Source: Rhynchopus sp. YZ270_cl-10 (taxonomy: Eukaryota > Euglenozoa > Diplonemea > Diplonemida > Diplonemidae). Taken from it: a stretch of DNA of 64,000 nucleotides. Position 1 is the stretch's first letter. Each line of letters begins with the position of its first letter. The position numbers and the translations under genes are program-made. The notes beneath the pieces were generated by a model. That model worked only from the letters and a program-made list of their open reading frames with translations. It ran no database searches and was not told the DNA's origin. Shown here in pieces: positions 20,722 to 31,996 of the stretch. Location: assembly GCA_964035575.1 (NCBI GenBank), contig OZ037902.1, positions 558,001 through 622,000 of the forward strand, read 5' to 3'.

Positions 20722-21992
20722 CGTTCACCACAAAACTCCCTTCTCAGGAATAATAAATGGAAGGGGAGAGAGAGAAAGAAAGAGGAAAAGGTCCCTACTC
20801 TTTGGTGTGCTCAGAGAGGGTTTTGTTGATGTTGTTGTTGTTGTTGTTGTTGTGTACCCGTAGATCACCCCTAAGGGGGTTTAGGCCAGTGGGACTTCCT
20901 TTGTGGGGTGTGGTTGTTGGAGAGATGGGTGGGGAGGTGGGGTTGGGAATGTCGCAACTGGGGGGATGGGGGAGAGAGTTGAAAGTGAGGGGCGAGCCTC
21001 GCTTTAACAAAACGTGGCGGTGCAGGGGCAGTGGTTCTGAGGAACACACGGAACGAAAATCCCGGGCCAGGTGGGTCGTCTGTTGCGCTCAAAGCCGGGC
21101 CAGTCGATCTTGATTCCGCTGGATCTCACGACACTCAACAACAGGACATACAACATACGCCTGAAGAACGGCCTCAGCACCACCTCGCACAAGACACACA
21201 CTAGCGTCTTAGATCATGTGTCGCAATCCTTCGGACTGAACGTGAACGGGAGGAAGCAGCTCAGGCCCTAGGTCGACACAAGAGTGTATTCACCACGCGT
21301 CATTATACACAACGCAAAACCTGGGCCTGCACAGTGAAGATTATGCTTGACACCATTACGATTATTCTGCAGCATGGTTGGAACGTCACAGAACCCACTT
21401 TCCAAAAGGCCTCTTACGAGGGTGTTATCGACCCTGCTCCCATCACATCAACGAGACCTTGCTGTGGACAGCGTTTCCCCATATACGACTCAACTTCGTT
21501 GACTGAAGCGGGAAAAAATGAGGGGAATAAATGAAGGGAATGGAGAGTGCACTAATATTTTTTTTTGCTTTGCCACATATAACTTTTTCTTTTTTTGGTA
21601 TAAAACACACACATTGTTGGGTTTTGCTTTTATCACACGGGAGTATATTTTTTTTTTTGAACAAAAAACAAAAAAGTGTCGAAATATGACATCGAAAAAA
21701 AAGTGAAGAGAATAACAATATAAAAGCTTGAAAGAGATGAACTGGCTCACCCAATAATGGGGTACAAACACAATAGCTATAACTGGAAAACACACACTCA
21801 CAAACCCACCCCCATCACCCCCACCCGCCCCATTGAGAAATATCACACATTTTCTTTTGTTCACTTTCCAAGCCAATCATGCACCGTACACTACACTTTT
21901 TCCACATCTTTGTTGCATTGACAACCCACCGAGAGATGGATGTTGCAATGCCCCAAAGGGAATAGGATACACACGATTTCCCCCTCTTCAAC
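20722..21992. other. Intergenic with coding-like + strand fragments
   Basis: (GTT)n near 20,825-20,855. From about 20,985 to 21,534 the + strand has moderately GC-rich, protein-like open pieces (21071-21271 and 21334-21534) in two different frames. I recognise no family; a decayed element is the likeliest reading. The rest is AT-rich with no gene. Confidence 0.55.
20985..21534 (+). pseudogene. Possible decayed coding sequence, family unknown
   Basis: Two adjacent open stretches with protein-like composition on the strand opposite to all real genes, without splice signals linking them. Unlike the true exons here, no start codon with an upstream pyrimidine tract precedes them. Probably a fossil; the identity is not recognisable by eye. 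Confidence 0.25.
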
Positions 21993-24900
21993 TCAATCAT
22001 CACAGAAGATACACTTCCCACGCTCTGCAGACCCACAATCGCAACGTTCCGCCGTGAGCGCTGCTGCCTGCACTGAAATTGCCTCTACTGGCTTCATTGG
22101 GGGGGTTTTTGTGTCGGTACAGAGAATACACTTTCCCTTTAGTGCTATGCCACATGCACACATGGCTGCTGCGGACCGCACCTGCTTGAGTTCGTCCTGA
22201 AGAATGCGGTCGACCTCTGTGGAACGTGAGTTGGTTTGTGCGTTTCGGAGCACCTGCTCTTTCTTTTCGTGCACATCACGCACATCGACGTATGCGGATT
22301 CGCGAGCGGGGCGCTCTCCCAACGCAGTTTCCAATGCAGTGTTCCGTGTGTTCTCGCCGTAGGACATCAAGCTCTCCCTTCTGTCGTGCTCTGTCATGAC
22401 AAGACGTTTCTTTTCCTCATAGCTCAGTGCAGTGCTGTTCATCTGCCCAGGAAGCCCTGCCGCAGTGTCCAACGCCCCTTTCATCGTTCTGTACTCCTCT
22501 GTGTCAAGAAGCGGTCCAGAGGGGGGTTTTGTCGCCTCCCCACCCTGCGTCGTACCAGGTACCAACGCATCGGTGAGAAGCATGAATGCGTTGCTGCAGT
22601 TTCCACAGGTTTGTTGCTTTCCTACTTCAGAGAGTTTGTGTAATAAGAGGGTTGAGCAAAATGGACATTCAAAATGCGCTGTAGTGGTGTCCAGATCGCG
22701 GGCATTCATTTCAGCTCTGGCGGCATGCTCTGCGACAGATGCAGAGGTGTCGCATGCTGTCATCACTACCATAGACGAAAGCAGGAGAAACAGCGAGCTG
22801 CATGCTGGACACGTTGCTGGGAGGTCTATGCTCTCCAAATCCTCTTGAAACCCTGCATCGCAATGCGGACACCGGAACAACGCTCTCCCCTCCATATGCT
22901 TCAACGCTGCCCCCCTCTCCGTCTCCGCACGCCTCTGCGCCAACCCCGACAGGAACGCCGACGCCCCAACCCCTTCCTCTTCGTCACTACTATCCGGAAA
23001 CGGGCACTGCGTCTCCTGCCTCCTGAACGGGGTAGCCGTGGCAGTAGTGGACGGAGTTGCCACATAACCCTCCGTTGCAGAATCCGTGTCAGAGTCGAAG
23101 TCTGCATTCGGATCATAAGAGGAGACCGGTGGGGCGTCCCCAGGGGGAGGTGGGGGCGGCACTGCAGACCCCTCCGTAGGAAGTAGGTCTGTTAGGTTAG
23201 GCAGTGTGGTGGCCTGCTGAGGCCGGAGGGAGGTGGACTGCTGGGCGTGAAGTGTGGGTGGGGGTGGTTTCTGTGTCGGCTCCTTCGGCTGTGGTTCGTG
23301 TTGTGGTTGTTCCTTCTGTTGGGGGATGATGACCTCCTGAGAAACGACCTCGCCGGTGCTCTTCACCTTCTTTTTTTTGATGATAACGATCCGCTTCTTT
23401 TTCGGTTTTTCTGCAGGTTCTGCCTCGACAGGTGGTGTTGGTTCGGCTGTCTGTTCTTGCTGGGCTTGTTGTTCTTGTTGTTCTTGTTGGTGTTGTTCTT
23501 TTATTGTTGCGGCATTTTGCTCTGCATCCTCTCGCCGTTGTTTCTCAGCGGTAACCTCATTCGCAAAGAACTCCGCACATTCCCTCTCCTGTGCCAGCTG
23601 TTCGTCTCTCTGTTTTGCTTGCTTCTCCAGATTCTTTGCAGTGTGCTGCTGGGTTTTCAGCTGATCAGCAAAGAACTCCGCACATTCCCTCTCCTGCTCG
23701 AGCTGCTCATCCCTCTGCTTTGCCTGCTTCTCCAAATTCTTCGAAACACTCTGCTGTTCTTTGAGCTGGTCTGCAAAGAAGGCTGCACACTCCCTTTCCT
23801 CTGTGAGCTGCGCTTCCACTTGCTTCAGCCGCTTTGCTATACGCTCTGCGTCGTCACTGACGTACTGGACGATTGGGTTGCGCTCCAGCTCCTTGATGTC
23901 CTTTGCCTGCTGACGAAGCTGGTCTGCAAAGAACGACGCACAGTCTTGCTCCTGCTCTAACAGCTCCTCGGTGGACGCCATCTTCGCAATCAGCTCTGCG
24001 TTAAGAGCGTGCAGTGCCTCGACGTTGTCAGCCACATCACGCCCATCTGCAGCAAGCTCAGCCGCCTCAAGAAGCGATGCCTGCAGTGCTTCTTCACGCG
24101 CCTGTCGTGCCTTCACGTCGTCCTCAAGCTCAGAGAGACGTTCTTCTGTTTCCTTCTTTGCGCGGAGGGCGGCTTCGAGAATGGTGACACCCTTTTTAGA
24201 GTCGACAACGCTGCCTTCGTTGTTGCGTATGTCGCGTAGTCTGTCGGTCGTCACTTTCATGTCTGCAACGAGGCGTGTACGTTCTACGGCAGTCTCGAGC
24301 CGGCGTGCGTTTTCCCGTTCCTTCCGTCGTGCTGCCTCTTCGCGAATCTTAGCCTCCACAGCCTTCATCTTCTCACGTCGTCGTACGGCCTCCATTTCGA
24401 CACGGAATTGCTCTGCTTCCTGCCGCTTTCTTTCTTCCAAATCCGCGATATTACCGTGCAAAGTGTTCAGCGCGGCTTCCTTTAAAAGAGAGGTGTGTTT
24501 GAGAAGGGGGTTATACAGACCCAATATGAATAGTATGATCCAATATCAATAGCCATATGGCATACCTTGCTTTTCTTGTCCGCTTCTGCCTGCAGCATTA
24601 GTTCTTGAAGGTGTTGCAGCTGAGGGGGAGGAGGGGTGTGGTGTGGTAGGGCAGGGTAGGGGGGGAGTGGTGACAACATACCTCCTGGGTTTTTAGCTCG
24701 ACGGTTTCGGTGTTTTGTTCGGTGATGGCAGAGATTTGGGAATGAAGGGTTTCTTCTTGAAGGGTGTGTTCGTGGATCATTGCTTGGAGACGTCGTTTTT
24801 CGTCGTGTTCAGCTTCGATGACGGAGAGGAGGGTAGACTGTTGCGACGCTTTTTCAGTTTCTTTGTCCTCCAGTTCTGTACGAAGGAGGGTCAACTCTGC

Positions 24901-27345
24901 AACAGTTGCTTCGTGTTTGAGTTGTTCCTTTTGCTTCATTTGCAGCTCCTCTTTGACACGAGACAGCTCCGCCATGCTTTCTTCGTAGCGTACATCGTTG
25001 GCCTGCTTATCTTCTAACTCAGTGTTCAGTGCGCGAAGCTCTCTTAAGCTGTTTTCTTGCCTCAGGAAGTCTGCCTTCTGCTGATCCAACTCTTCCTTCA
25101 TTTGCAGGATCTCCCCACGCTTTGCCTCCTGCTGCTCCTCCTCAGCCTCTTCCAGCGCCTTCTTCTCTGTCTGGAGACGTTTCAGCTCCTCCTGAAGCGT
25201 TTCGCTCTGCCCTCTTTCCTTCTGTCGTGTCGTCTCCATCTCCTCCCGCAGCTTTGACAACTCCTTTTTATGCATTTCACGTTCTTGCTCTGTACGGGCT
25301 GCCAATGCTGTTTCTTCTTCAGCACGTTGCTGTGCGCGCTCCGCCTCTTTTTGTGCAGCGCGCATTTCCATCTCCTTTTCAACCTTGGCACGGATGCGCG
25401 CCTCGATGCGTGCCTCCAGCTCCTCCTCAGAGAGCGCAGCTGGAGCTGGTGTTGGTGTTGGTGTGGGGGTAGGTGTCGGAGCTGGTGCAGGTGTCGCCGC
25501 CTCTTCCTTCTCCTCAGGCCTCTCCTCTGGCGGTGGAGGTGGTGGAGGTGGTGGTTGTGCACCCAGGTTCTGCCTTGGCCGTGTAGGTTGAGGTAGAGGT
25601 GGTGTTGGAGGTTGTGTTTGAGGCTGTGTCTGCTCAGTGGTGTCGGGGTCGCCTTCGGACCGTGGAGAGTCGAGTGAATCCCGTGGAAGCTGTGTCGGCA
25701 TGATGTTCCCTTCCTTTTCTTCAGAGCGACGTCGGGTAGACGGCCCGCTGGCTGGACCAGGATCTGGTAGGCCAAAGATGTTGACGTGGTCTGCTGCAGC
25801 GCGTTCTGGGCGAGATGCACTGCACATCTTGCATTTGTCTGTCTTCGGCGGGTTCGGGAGGGAACACTTCGTGCATATCCAGGTCTTCTTTTTGACAGGC
25901 TTTGCCTTCGGCATAGGGTTGGAGGAGACGCTTTCTATTACATTCTTTTGCGACTTCGCCTCAGCCGGGCGGAGTGTGACGTTAGACGTTGTCTGGCTTA
26001 CCCCTCTTTCCCATGGGGTTGAACCGGGCCGTTCTTTTGGTCCACGCACTATGTACACACCTGCATCGTCGTCGCGCTCTGCAATGATGCAACCAAACGT
26101 CCATGCTGCGGTGGCAGAGGTCCTGTGGTCCACTGCGTCGCCTGCATTGTACACCCGCGGTACGGTCCGCACTGCGGAGTAGGAAAGACGTTTGTTCCAC
26201 ACCTCGCCGTCCTCCAGGGCGATGCCTTCCACGAGGTACATCTGCTGGGCCTCGTGCACCTCAAGCACTCTGCACTTACTCCAGGTCCCATCACGGCGTC
26301 GTGCCTCTGCGACGTCGCCTACAGAGAACTGTGGTCGGATGCCGGTGGGTTGTGGTTGTTGTTGTTGTGGCTGCGGCTGCGGTGTGGTGTCGTTGTGTGG
26401 TAGCGGTGGCAGCGGGGTGTCCGTACGTTGCTTCCGCCGCAGCTCTGCCCCAGGCTGTGGTGCGCCGCAGCAGGAGCATTTGCGCCGCATGCCTAGGTTC
26501 ATGGATTGGCACTTCGCACAGCTCCACGGCCCTTTGTTGCGTGCAGCGCGCTTCGGTGGGGGTGTCTCAGTTGGTGCTTCTGTAGGTGCTGTCTGAGTCT
26601 CAGTAGGAAGTGGTGGCGCCTGCTGATGCGGTGCTGGTGGAGGTGGTGGCGGTGCAGGCCCCCCACCCTTCCCCTCATCCTCCGAAGAAAAATCTGAACT
26701 CGAAGAGTCGAAGCTGTCGCTGTCCGCTTGAGGCTGGTGCTGCTGGCTCTGGGACTGTGGGACAAAGGTCGACTTCGGTCGAGCACCACCCTGAGGACTT
26801 TGTTCCTGCGTTGCCATCTTAAAAGCGTGGCCGCATGCGAGACAGTTAAACCCAAGATCCACATAGTCTGTGAAGGTGCGCAGACGTTGTCCACACTTTG
26901 GGCAAGAAAAGAAAAACGCTTGGCCCCCTTGTGGAGTGGTGTGCGAACGTTGCTGCGACTGAGGTTGTGGGTGGGAATGGGGTTGCGATGGCTGCGCTGT
27001 TTGCGACGCACCCTGTGGTGCAGCCCTAGGTGACGACGGGGCACCTTCCCCTGCCTTCGTCTGCGGCTTGGCCCCGGTGTGGAAGGTGGCGGTGGTGTCA
27101 ACCTTGGCCTGCTGGTCCCTCAGCTTCAGGTACTCCTCTGCCTGGTCGAAGGTCTGCTTGAGAAGCTGGAACGCCTTCTTCGCATCGGGAGCAGGGTTCT
27201 TGTCGGGGTGCAGCAACAATGCTAATGAACGGTACTTCTTCTTGATCGCAGGGAACGTGCTTGTTGCCTCAATGCCCAGCAGCGTGGCAAGGTCGCCCTT
27301 GGAGTTCAACACCTCATCCACCAGCTGGATCTGCTCCGCAGACAT
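21993..27345 (-). CDS. J-domain, zinc-finger, Tudor-like and coiled-coil mosaic protein
   Basis: Three exons, 27345-24682, 24619-24566 and 24479-21993 (introns 62 and 86 bp, donors GTATGT and GTATGC, all phase 0). The product is 1734 residues. Order: J domain 1-75 with HPD at 46-48, so it should stimulate an Hsp70; zinc ribbon 148-171 (CPKC...CLAC); RanBP2-type finger 274-297 (W-x-C-x2-C...C-x2-C); two Tudor/agenet-like units about 338-396 and 398-460; a second RanBP2-type finger 489-513; a Pro/Gln-rich linker; then about 600 residues of coiled coil. Near 1080-1220 a 35-residue unit recurs four times around ECA-FFA(D/N). The C-terminus has two more zinc ribbons (CPHC...CPAC, CPFC...CGNC) and two CxCG...CxxC modules. 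I know no family with this layout; an RNA- or scaffold-linked Hsp70 cochaperone is an inference. Confidence 0.88.
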
Positions 27346-27604
27346 CGTTTGCTAGGATGCGGCCTTGCAAAGGCCGATCTCCCTGTGGTTGTTTGAGTAA
27401 TAGAGGTGGGTACAAAAGCTTTTAAGTTGAAACTTAACAAGACAACCAAGCGATATAAAGGCAAATAATCTGATGAATACGTAAACCAATTACATACAGA
27501 GTGCTGATAGGACGTGACAGCTGCATATTCCCATATGCAGTAATGTATGTCTTTACGACATGCCGTTCTCCATATAAAAAACTTTTTTTTTGCATGCTTT
27601 TGCT

Positions 27605-27913
27605 CCCTCTGAGGGAGTTAAAATTAGGAAGTGGCCACACTGCCACCCTCCGCCCACCAATCTGCCACTTCCTGTGCCGCCAGCACCCCCCTTCTCCATC
27701 GACGCCGACGCCGAAGAAGAGTACGTCTGACCAGAGATTGACAAACCAAACCAAAACAAAACGGCACATTCACGCCGTTTTGATGTGACTGCGTTTGTGA
27801 AAGGATCGTGTGAGTTTCGTGCGGAAGTTTTCCCCGTACTACTCGCGGAGTACATGCAGGAGAACGCGAAAACTCCCTCAAGGAGATTAATCGTGCGTGC
27901 GTGCAGCTGAAAG
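27605..27913 (+). pseudogene. Possible decayed coding sequence on the + strand
   Basis: One + frame reads as protein-like over about 100 codons, with an acidic stretch (SIDADAEEEYV) and a following mixed segment, but it is interrupted once and has no obvious start. Composition resembles exons more than intergenic DNA. It is opposite to all other genes, so a transposon remnant or pseudogene is likelier than an active gene. Family unknown. Confidence 0.28.
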
Positions 27914-28208
27914 CTTCCTCAGCATGCTCAGAAGACAAGGAAAATTTTTTTGGCCACTTTATGATGGTCATCGTTGGATATCAGAACAGAGGGAAATTCC
28001 AAGAAATTCAAAAGAAGAAAGCCCCCCATTTCATATTGTTCATTACCAAGGGTTGGCACAAAAAAAAAAGGCAAAAAAAAGTTGTTTTGAAAAATGCAAA
28101 AAAAAAATTGAGCAACGCCTCTACGGACGCAGCAACTGAATTAAACCCCTCTAAAATCCTTGATGAAGAGAACACCGTAACCGTACTACATATGGACCGT
28201 AAACTGTA

Positions 28209-28295
28209 GTTGTTGATGCAGGCTACCACCGACTGACCCACATACGATACCAGCCATCCGGATGAAAGCACAAAGTACCCTGCAGCCTACAACAG
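28209..28295 (-). repeat. H5 element (about 85 bp, imperfect TIRs, central CATCCGGATG)
   Basis: Ends near CTGTTGTTGATACAGG and CCTGCGG-CTACAACAG form imperfect inverted repeats around the palindrome CATCCGGATG. Copies: 28,209-28,295, 28,442-28,518, 60,528-60,620 (inside the SEC13 intron), and one split by a TIR element at 42,383-42,424 plus 43,507-43,540. All share one orientation. No coding capacity. Confidence 0.8.
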
Positions 28296-28847
28296 TAAAC
28301 ATTCTGGAACTTTTTCGATTTTTCCCCCTCCGAGGGTTTGAATATTTCTACGGTACAAATATTTTCCAGCTACGGTATACCCCTTCGGTTTAAGGTACAT
28401 CACCGCCCCTCTCTCTTCCCTACCCACCCTATCCCTTAATAGACCTGCAGTGACTGACCCATATACGCGATACCAGGCATCCGGATGAAAGCACAAAGTA
28501 CCCTGCGGCCTACAACAGAGGGGGAAAAAAACACAGAGGGGGGTTGACTCAAAATACGCCCTCTCACGATTTAATACCTTAAAAAAAGAGAACAAAAACC
28601 CCACAAAAAGAATGCAGCTTCCCCGAAAACATCCCTTTTTTTTCCACAATTCATTTCACCACTTCAAAAAAAGTACATTCATTTTCAAGCTAATAAAAAA
28701 ACTCAACATCCTATCACCCCCAATCCCCTTCGAAAAGAAAAAAAACTTACCAAAATCATCCCCCTCCCTCCCCCGCTACCCTTTTTCTATAGTGCATTGC
28801 CAGCACACAATTTTTAAAATGATCGTTTTTTCCCCTCAATCCCCCCC

Positions 28848-31382
28848 TTAAGCCCAGAGCCTCCCGAACTTCTCTTTAGTTAATGCCTCGTCTAAATTAA
28901 GGCCGGAGAGGAGAAGGAACTGGGTGAGGCCGCGGTGCAGGCTGGTACTGCGTTCTCCGTGTACGGTGATGCCTGGTGGGGTGGAGATGGTGCGGATCAG
29001 TTCTTCTCCTGCACATCCTGCAGCCTCTGCTTGGGCGAGGAGCTTCAGGAGAAGCCCCGCTGTTGGTGTTCCAGCGCTTTCAAGTTTAACCCAAATCGCT
29101 TCAAGCGAACTGCCAGAGATGAATTTATAAAGGCACTGCAAGCTTGACTGCTTCACCTCTCTCGCCTCAGCGTCAAAGTCTAGTGCGATTTCAAAGGCAG
29201 GTTCAATATGCGAGCAATACACCAACCAAACAAACTCAAGAAACTGCTGTTCTGTGACATACGACGGTGCGGGGCCCCAACGCGTTCCGGTCCAACCTGC
29301 ACCATGAACTCCAAGGTTTTCAAACATTTCTGGAGTGGTGATGACACCAACCCTACGAAGACCAAGAACCAACTCATCTGGGTAGCGACTCTGCTCGTTT
29401 GTGCAGCCAAACGAAAGCTCTGCGGGACGGAATTTTGGGAGTGTTTGGAAGAATTCTGAAAAGGTTTCGTCTGTGTGCAGCACCTTCAACACTACTTTTG
29501 CAAACGTTGCTGTGACTTCCGCAGCACGCTTATGCGCAAGCAACGTCGTCGTTTGGCTTGGCTTAAAATTCGACGGAAACCTCCTCTTCACCGACCCACG
29601 AATCTCCGTCTGCGCCATCCTAAGCAACGCCGCCAACTCCGTCACCCCAAGCAGATTGTCCCTATCCAAATCCGAAATCGACAACAACGCGACAATCTCC
29701 TTCTCCGTCACCGTCACTGCAAACTCATTTTTCAACAGCTCCTGAAACCCATACGGACTCAACAGACCGCTCTCCTGAGAAGCGTACTTCGAAAAGAGCG
29801 TAAATATATTAGCAATCGGCTTCAACTCCTGCGACGCCTCGAACACCCCACACACCCCAAAGAAAAGATGGCGGAACACCATTTTATCACGACTCTCCGC
29901 GGCCAGCACGTTCAGCTCCATCCGCATTGAGAATTCTGTGAAAAACTCTAATACCAAATCCTGCAGCTGAAACAACGAAATGCTCAAATCCGAAATCGTC
30001 TGCGTTATACCTTGCTCCGTGAATGAGGGCGGACGCGCCATTTTCACATCATCCGGAAATTCCTGCGACGGTTCCGACATAGCACCTGGCACCACCAGGG
30101 TTGGCTGCCTCAATAGCCCCGACCCTTCAGACTCTGCTCCATCCGATGCCCTGGTCAACGCACACATTGCAGCATAATGGTATGTATCACCACGTTGCAA
30201 AGAACCTGAGCTTGAGGAATCGAATTTGAGGCCAGAGGAGGATTCCTTTGCTTTGTCATTGCAGAAGTAGTTTGCGATGAGACAGCATTTAAGGGAGAGA
30301 TCCTGTGCAGCTTTTTCATCCTTTACACCAATGAGAGGTCCAAGCATGAGGAAAATCTTTGCAAGATCCACGGCTGTGATGTTTTGTGTCCGCTCCTGGT
30401 CGAACACCGCAAAAAAGGAGTGAATATGACAACTCCGTACGACCAAACAATGAATCAGCATTTGCATCGGTTCTCTGATATCCTCCATGATTGCTAGCAC
30501 CTCTTTATGTCTTTTCTTCTGTGTGTCCCTTAACGTCACGCCGTAGACAACCGCGTTGGAGAAGTACCATTTCACCTTATTCCATACCCCAGAAATAATC
30601 CGATAAAAGCCTTTTTCGTCAATATACTTTTTGGGGTGGCTTTCACAGATTTTATCCCATTGCAGACGACGTCCAAACTCATCGAGCTGCCAATCCGAGA
30701 CGTTGATCTGCAATGCACTCTTCACCCATGAAAGCAACTCGATAAAAGAGATGCCACCATCCTGCGATGCATCGGCCTCTACGAAAAGCTCTGAAAGCGA
30801 CCGAATCTGCGACGGCCCTACCTGCGCTACTCTCATTATGGAAAACACAAAATCCGCCGCAATTCTGACCATATCCGTTTCCCCTAATCCCAACCCAGAC
30901 ACATTCGACCCCCCTACCACCGGAAGCACAGCAGGAAACATCGACGCCACCGGCAGCACCGCCCCACCCCCAGGCGACCCTGGTACAACCAACGGCGACC
31001 CCGGACCAAACCCCGGAGAAGGGGGCGGCTTCACCTCATCATCCTGGGACAGCCGCAGCTTCTTTTTGGCAGGCACCTCTCTGGTGCTCTGCGACTCTGT
31101 TGTTTGCGTCGATGCGTTTGCTGTGGTTGTGTTGGTGGAGTCGTGACGCCGTACATTCCTCAATGCCCTCTCATACGCAGCCAGGCGAGACAGCAGACGC
31201 CGCTCCACCTCCTTCGTTACACTGTCATGCCCGGTCCCCTCCACCTCATCCTGCAAAGACGACACCTTGTCCTGTGTCACCCCAGCGGTACCGCCTCCAG
31301 CACACACATCGATAACCTCTGCGGAGAGTGCGGTCACCTCTTCTGATATGTCACCGACACATCGGGTGCGAGAACGTTTCAT
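28848..31382 (-). CDS. EF-hand calcium-binding protein
   Basis: 844 residues, single exon. A canonical EF-hand loop lies at 204-215 (DASQDGGISFIE, with D, S, D, G, I and E in the ligand positions). A second lies about two-thirds along (DLDRDNLLGVTE), again with all ligand positions filled. A degenerate hand (FDQERTQNITAVDLAK) lies between. The first 170 residues are low-complexity with Thr/Ser and Pro/Gly-rich parts; the rest is helical. No membrane segment or enzymatic domain is seen, so it is probably a soluble or cytoskeletal calcium sensor; its partner cannot be inferred. A long pyrimidine tract and AG lie 28 nt upstream of the ATG. The EF-hand call is firm, the role open. Confidence 0.85.
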   Translation of the reverse strand: MKRSRTRCVGDISEEVTALSAEVIDVCAGGGTAGVTQDKVSSLQDEVEGTGHDSVTKEVERRLLSRLAAYERALRNVRRHDSTNTTTANASTQTTESQSTREVPAKKKLRLSQDDEVKPPPSPGFGPGSPLVVPGSPGGGAVLPVASMFPAVLPVVGGSNVSGLGLGETDMVRIAADFVFSIMRVAQVGPSQIRSLSELFVEADASQDGGISFIELLSWVKSALQINVSDWQLDEFGRRLQWDKICESHPKKYIDEKGFYRIISGVWNKVKWYFSNAVVYGVTLRDTQKKRHKEVLAIMEDIREPMQMLIHCLVVRSCHIHSFFAVFDQERTQNITAVDLAKIFLMLGPLIGVKDEKAAQDLSLKCCLIANYFCNDKAKESSSGLKFDSSSSGSLQRGDTYHYAAMCALTRASDGAESEGSGLLRQPTLVVPGAMSEPSQEFPDDVKMARPPSFTEQGITQTISDLSISLFQLQDLVLEFFTEFSMRMELNVLAAESRDKMVFRHLFFGVCGVFEASQELKPIANIFTLFSKYASQESGLLSPYGFQELLKNEFAVTVTEKEIVALLSISDLDRDNLLGVTELAALLRMAQTEIRGSVKRRFPSNFKPSQTTTLLAHKRAAEVTATFAKVVLKVLHTDETFSEFFQTLPKFRPAELSFGCTNEQSRYPDELVLGLRRVGVITTPEMFENLGVHGAGWTGTRWGPAPSYVTEQQFLEFVWLVYCSHIEPAFEIALDFDAEAREVKQSSLQCLYKFISGSSLEAIWVKLESAGTPTAGLLLKLLAQAEAAGCAGEELIRTISTPPGITVHGERSTSLHRGLTQFLLLSGLNLDEALTKEKFGRLWA

Positions 31383-31410
31383 TTTTGGAAGGTTTTGCCA
31401 ATATACAAAA

Positions 31411-31441
31411 CTGAAGGGGAGGAAGAGGAAGGGAGAAGGGG
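31411..31441 (-). promoter_or_regulatory. Predicted spliced-leader acceptor of the EF-hand gene
   Basis: About 28 nt of nearly pure pyrimidine (minus strand), ending in AG at 31412-31411, 28 nt before the ATG. It is the only good acceptor close upstream. Confidence 0.6.
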
Positions 31442-31577
31442 GAAAGGGGGGTTCCTAGATGAACGTAGTGTGGTTGAAGGAGAGAGAGAGAGAGAGAGAG
31501 AGAGGAGGGGATGGACACCGGAGCTCCTCCGCTTGATTGAAGTGAGAGGTAAGAGGTAAGAGGGATGGCTTTTTTTT

Positions 31578-31626
31578 GAAAATTTGGTTGTATCAGTGTA
31601 GACATCTGAAGGATGAGCTCCACTTT
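31578..31626 (-). repeat. H3 element (SINE-like, A-tailed)
   Basis: On the minus strand: TAGTGGAGTTCATC, a short loop, GTGTCTACACTA, then ATACAACCAAGTTTC followed by a run of A. TAGTGGAG and CTACACTA can pair with one mismatch. Other copies: 47,096-47,145, 48,594-48,637 and 58,953-59,003, each with an A-run at the same end. The A-tail suggests copying through RNA. Confidence 0.7.
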
Positions 31627-31996
31627 TTTTTGTAAAAAAAAGTTCAAGAATGTGTGTTCTTTCTGTGGTTAGTCTTCGCATGTTTTTTTTCCCCCCTTCC
31701 TGAGGTGTCCCCTCCATAGGGGTGGTCATCGATAGATGGCCAAAAAAAAAAGGTATATTTCACAGGGTTTTTTTTTTGGATCAATCCACTAGACAGTTCT
31801 GTGCTCAAAATAATGTCAAAACTCCCTCCAATTGGGTTGAAAAAAGGGGTAGTTCTATTAAGGTATTCGTCAGGATCGTATTCCGCAGATACCTTTGTTT
31901 TGCACTCTGTTTTGTCCTCAAAAATTTCATCATTGTTTTGAAAGGTTAGAGGTGCCTACAGAGAGAGATGTCTTCGCTTAGCTTTGAGATTTGGTC

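Larger units (their letters stand above)
27346..28847. other. Intergenic with a + strand coding-like stretch and H5 elements
   Basis: A perfect 9-bp-stem hairpin (CAAAACGGC/GCCGTTTTG) lies at about 27,755-27,780, within the coding-like stretch 27,605-27,913. An H4 cassette at 28,108 and two H5 elements (28,209-28,295 and 28,442-28,518) follow. The remainder is AT-rich with no gene seen. Confidence 0.6.
31383..31996. other. Intergenic, low complexity with one H3 element
   Basis: A pyrimidine-rich (minus sense) stretch at 31,413-31,510 includes (GA)n on the + strand. The H3 element is at 31,578-31,626. The rest is AT-rich; no gene seen. Confidence 0.7.
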
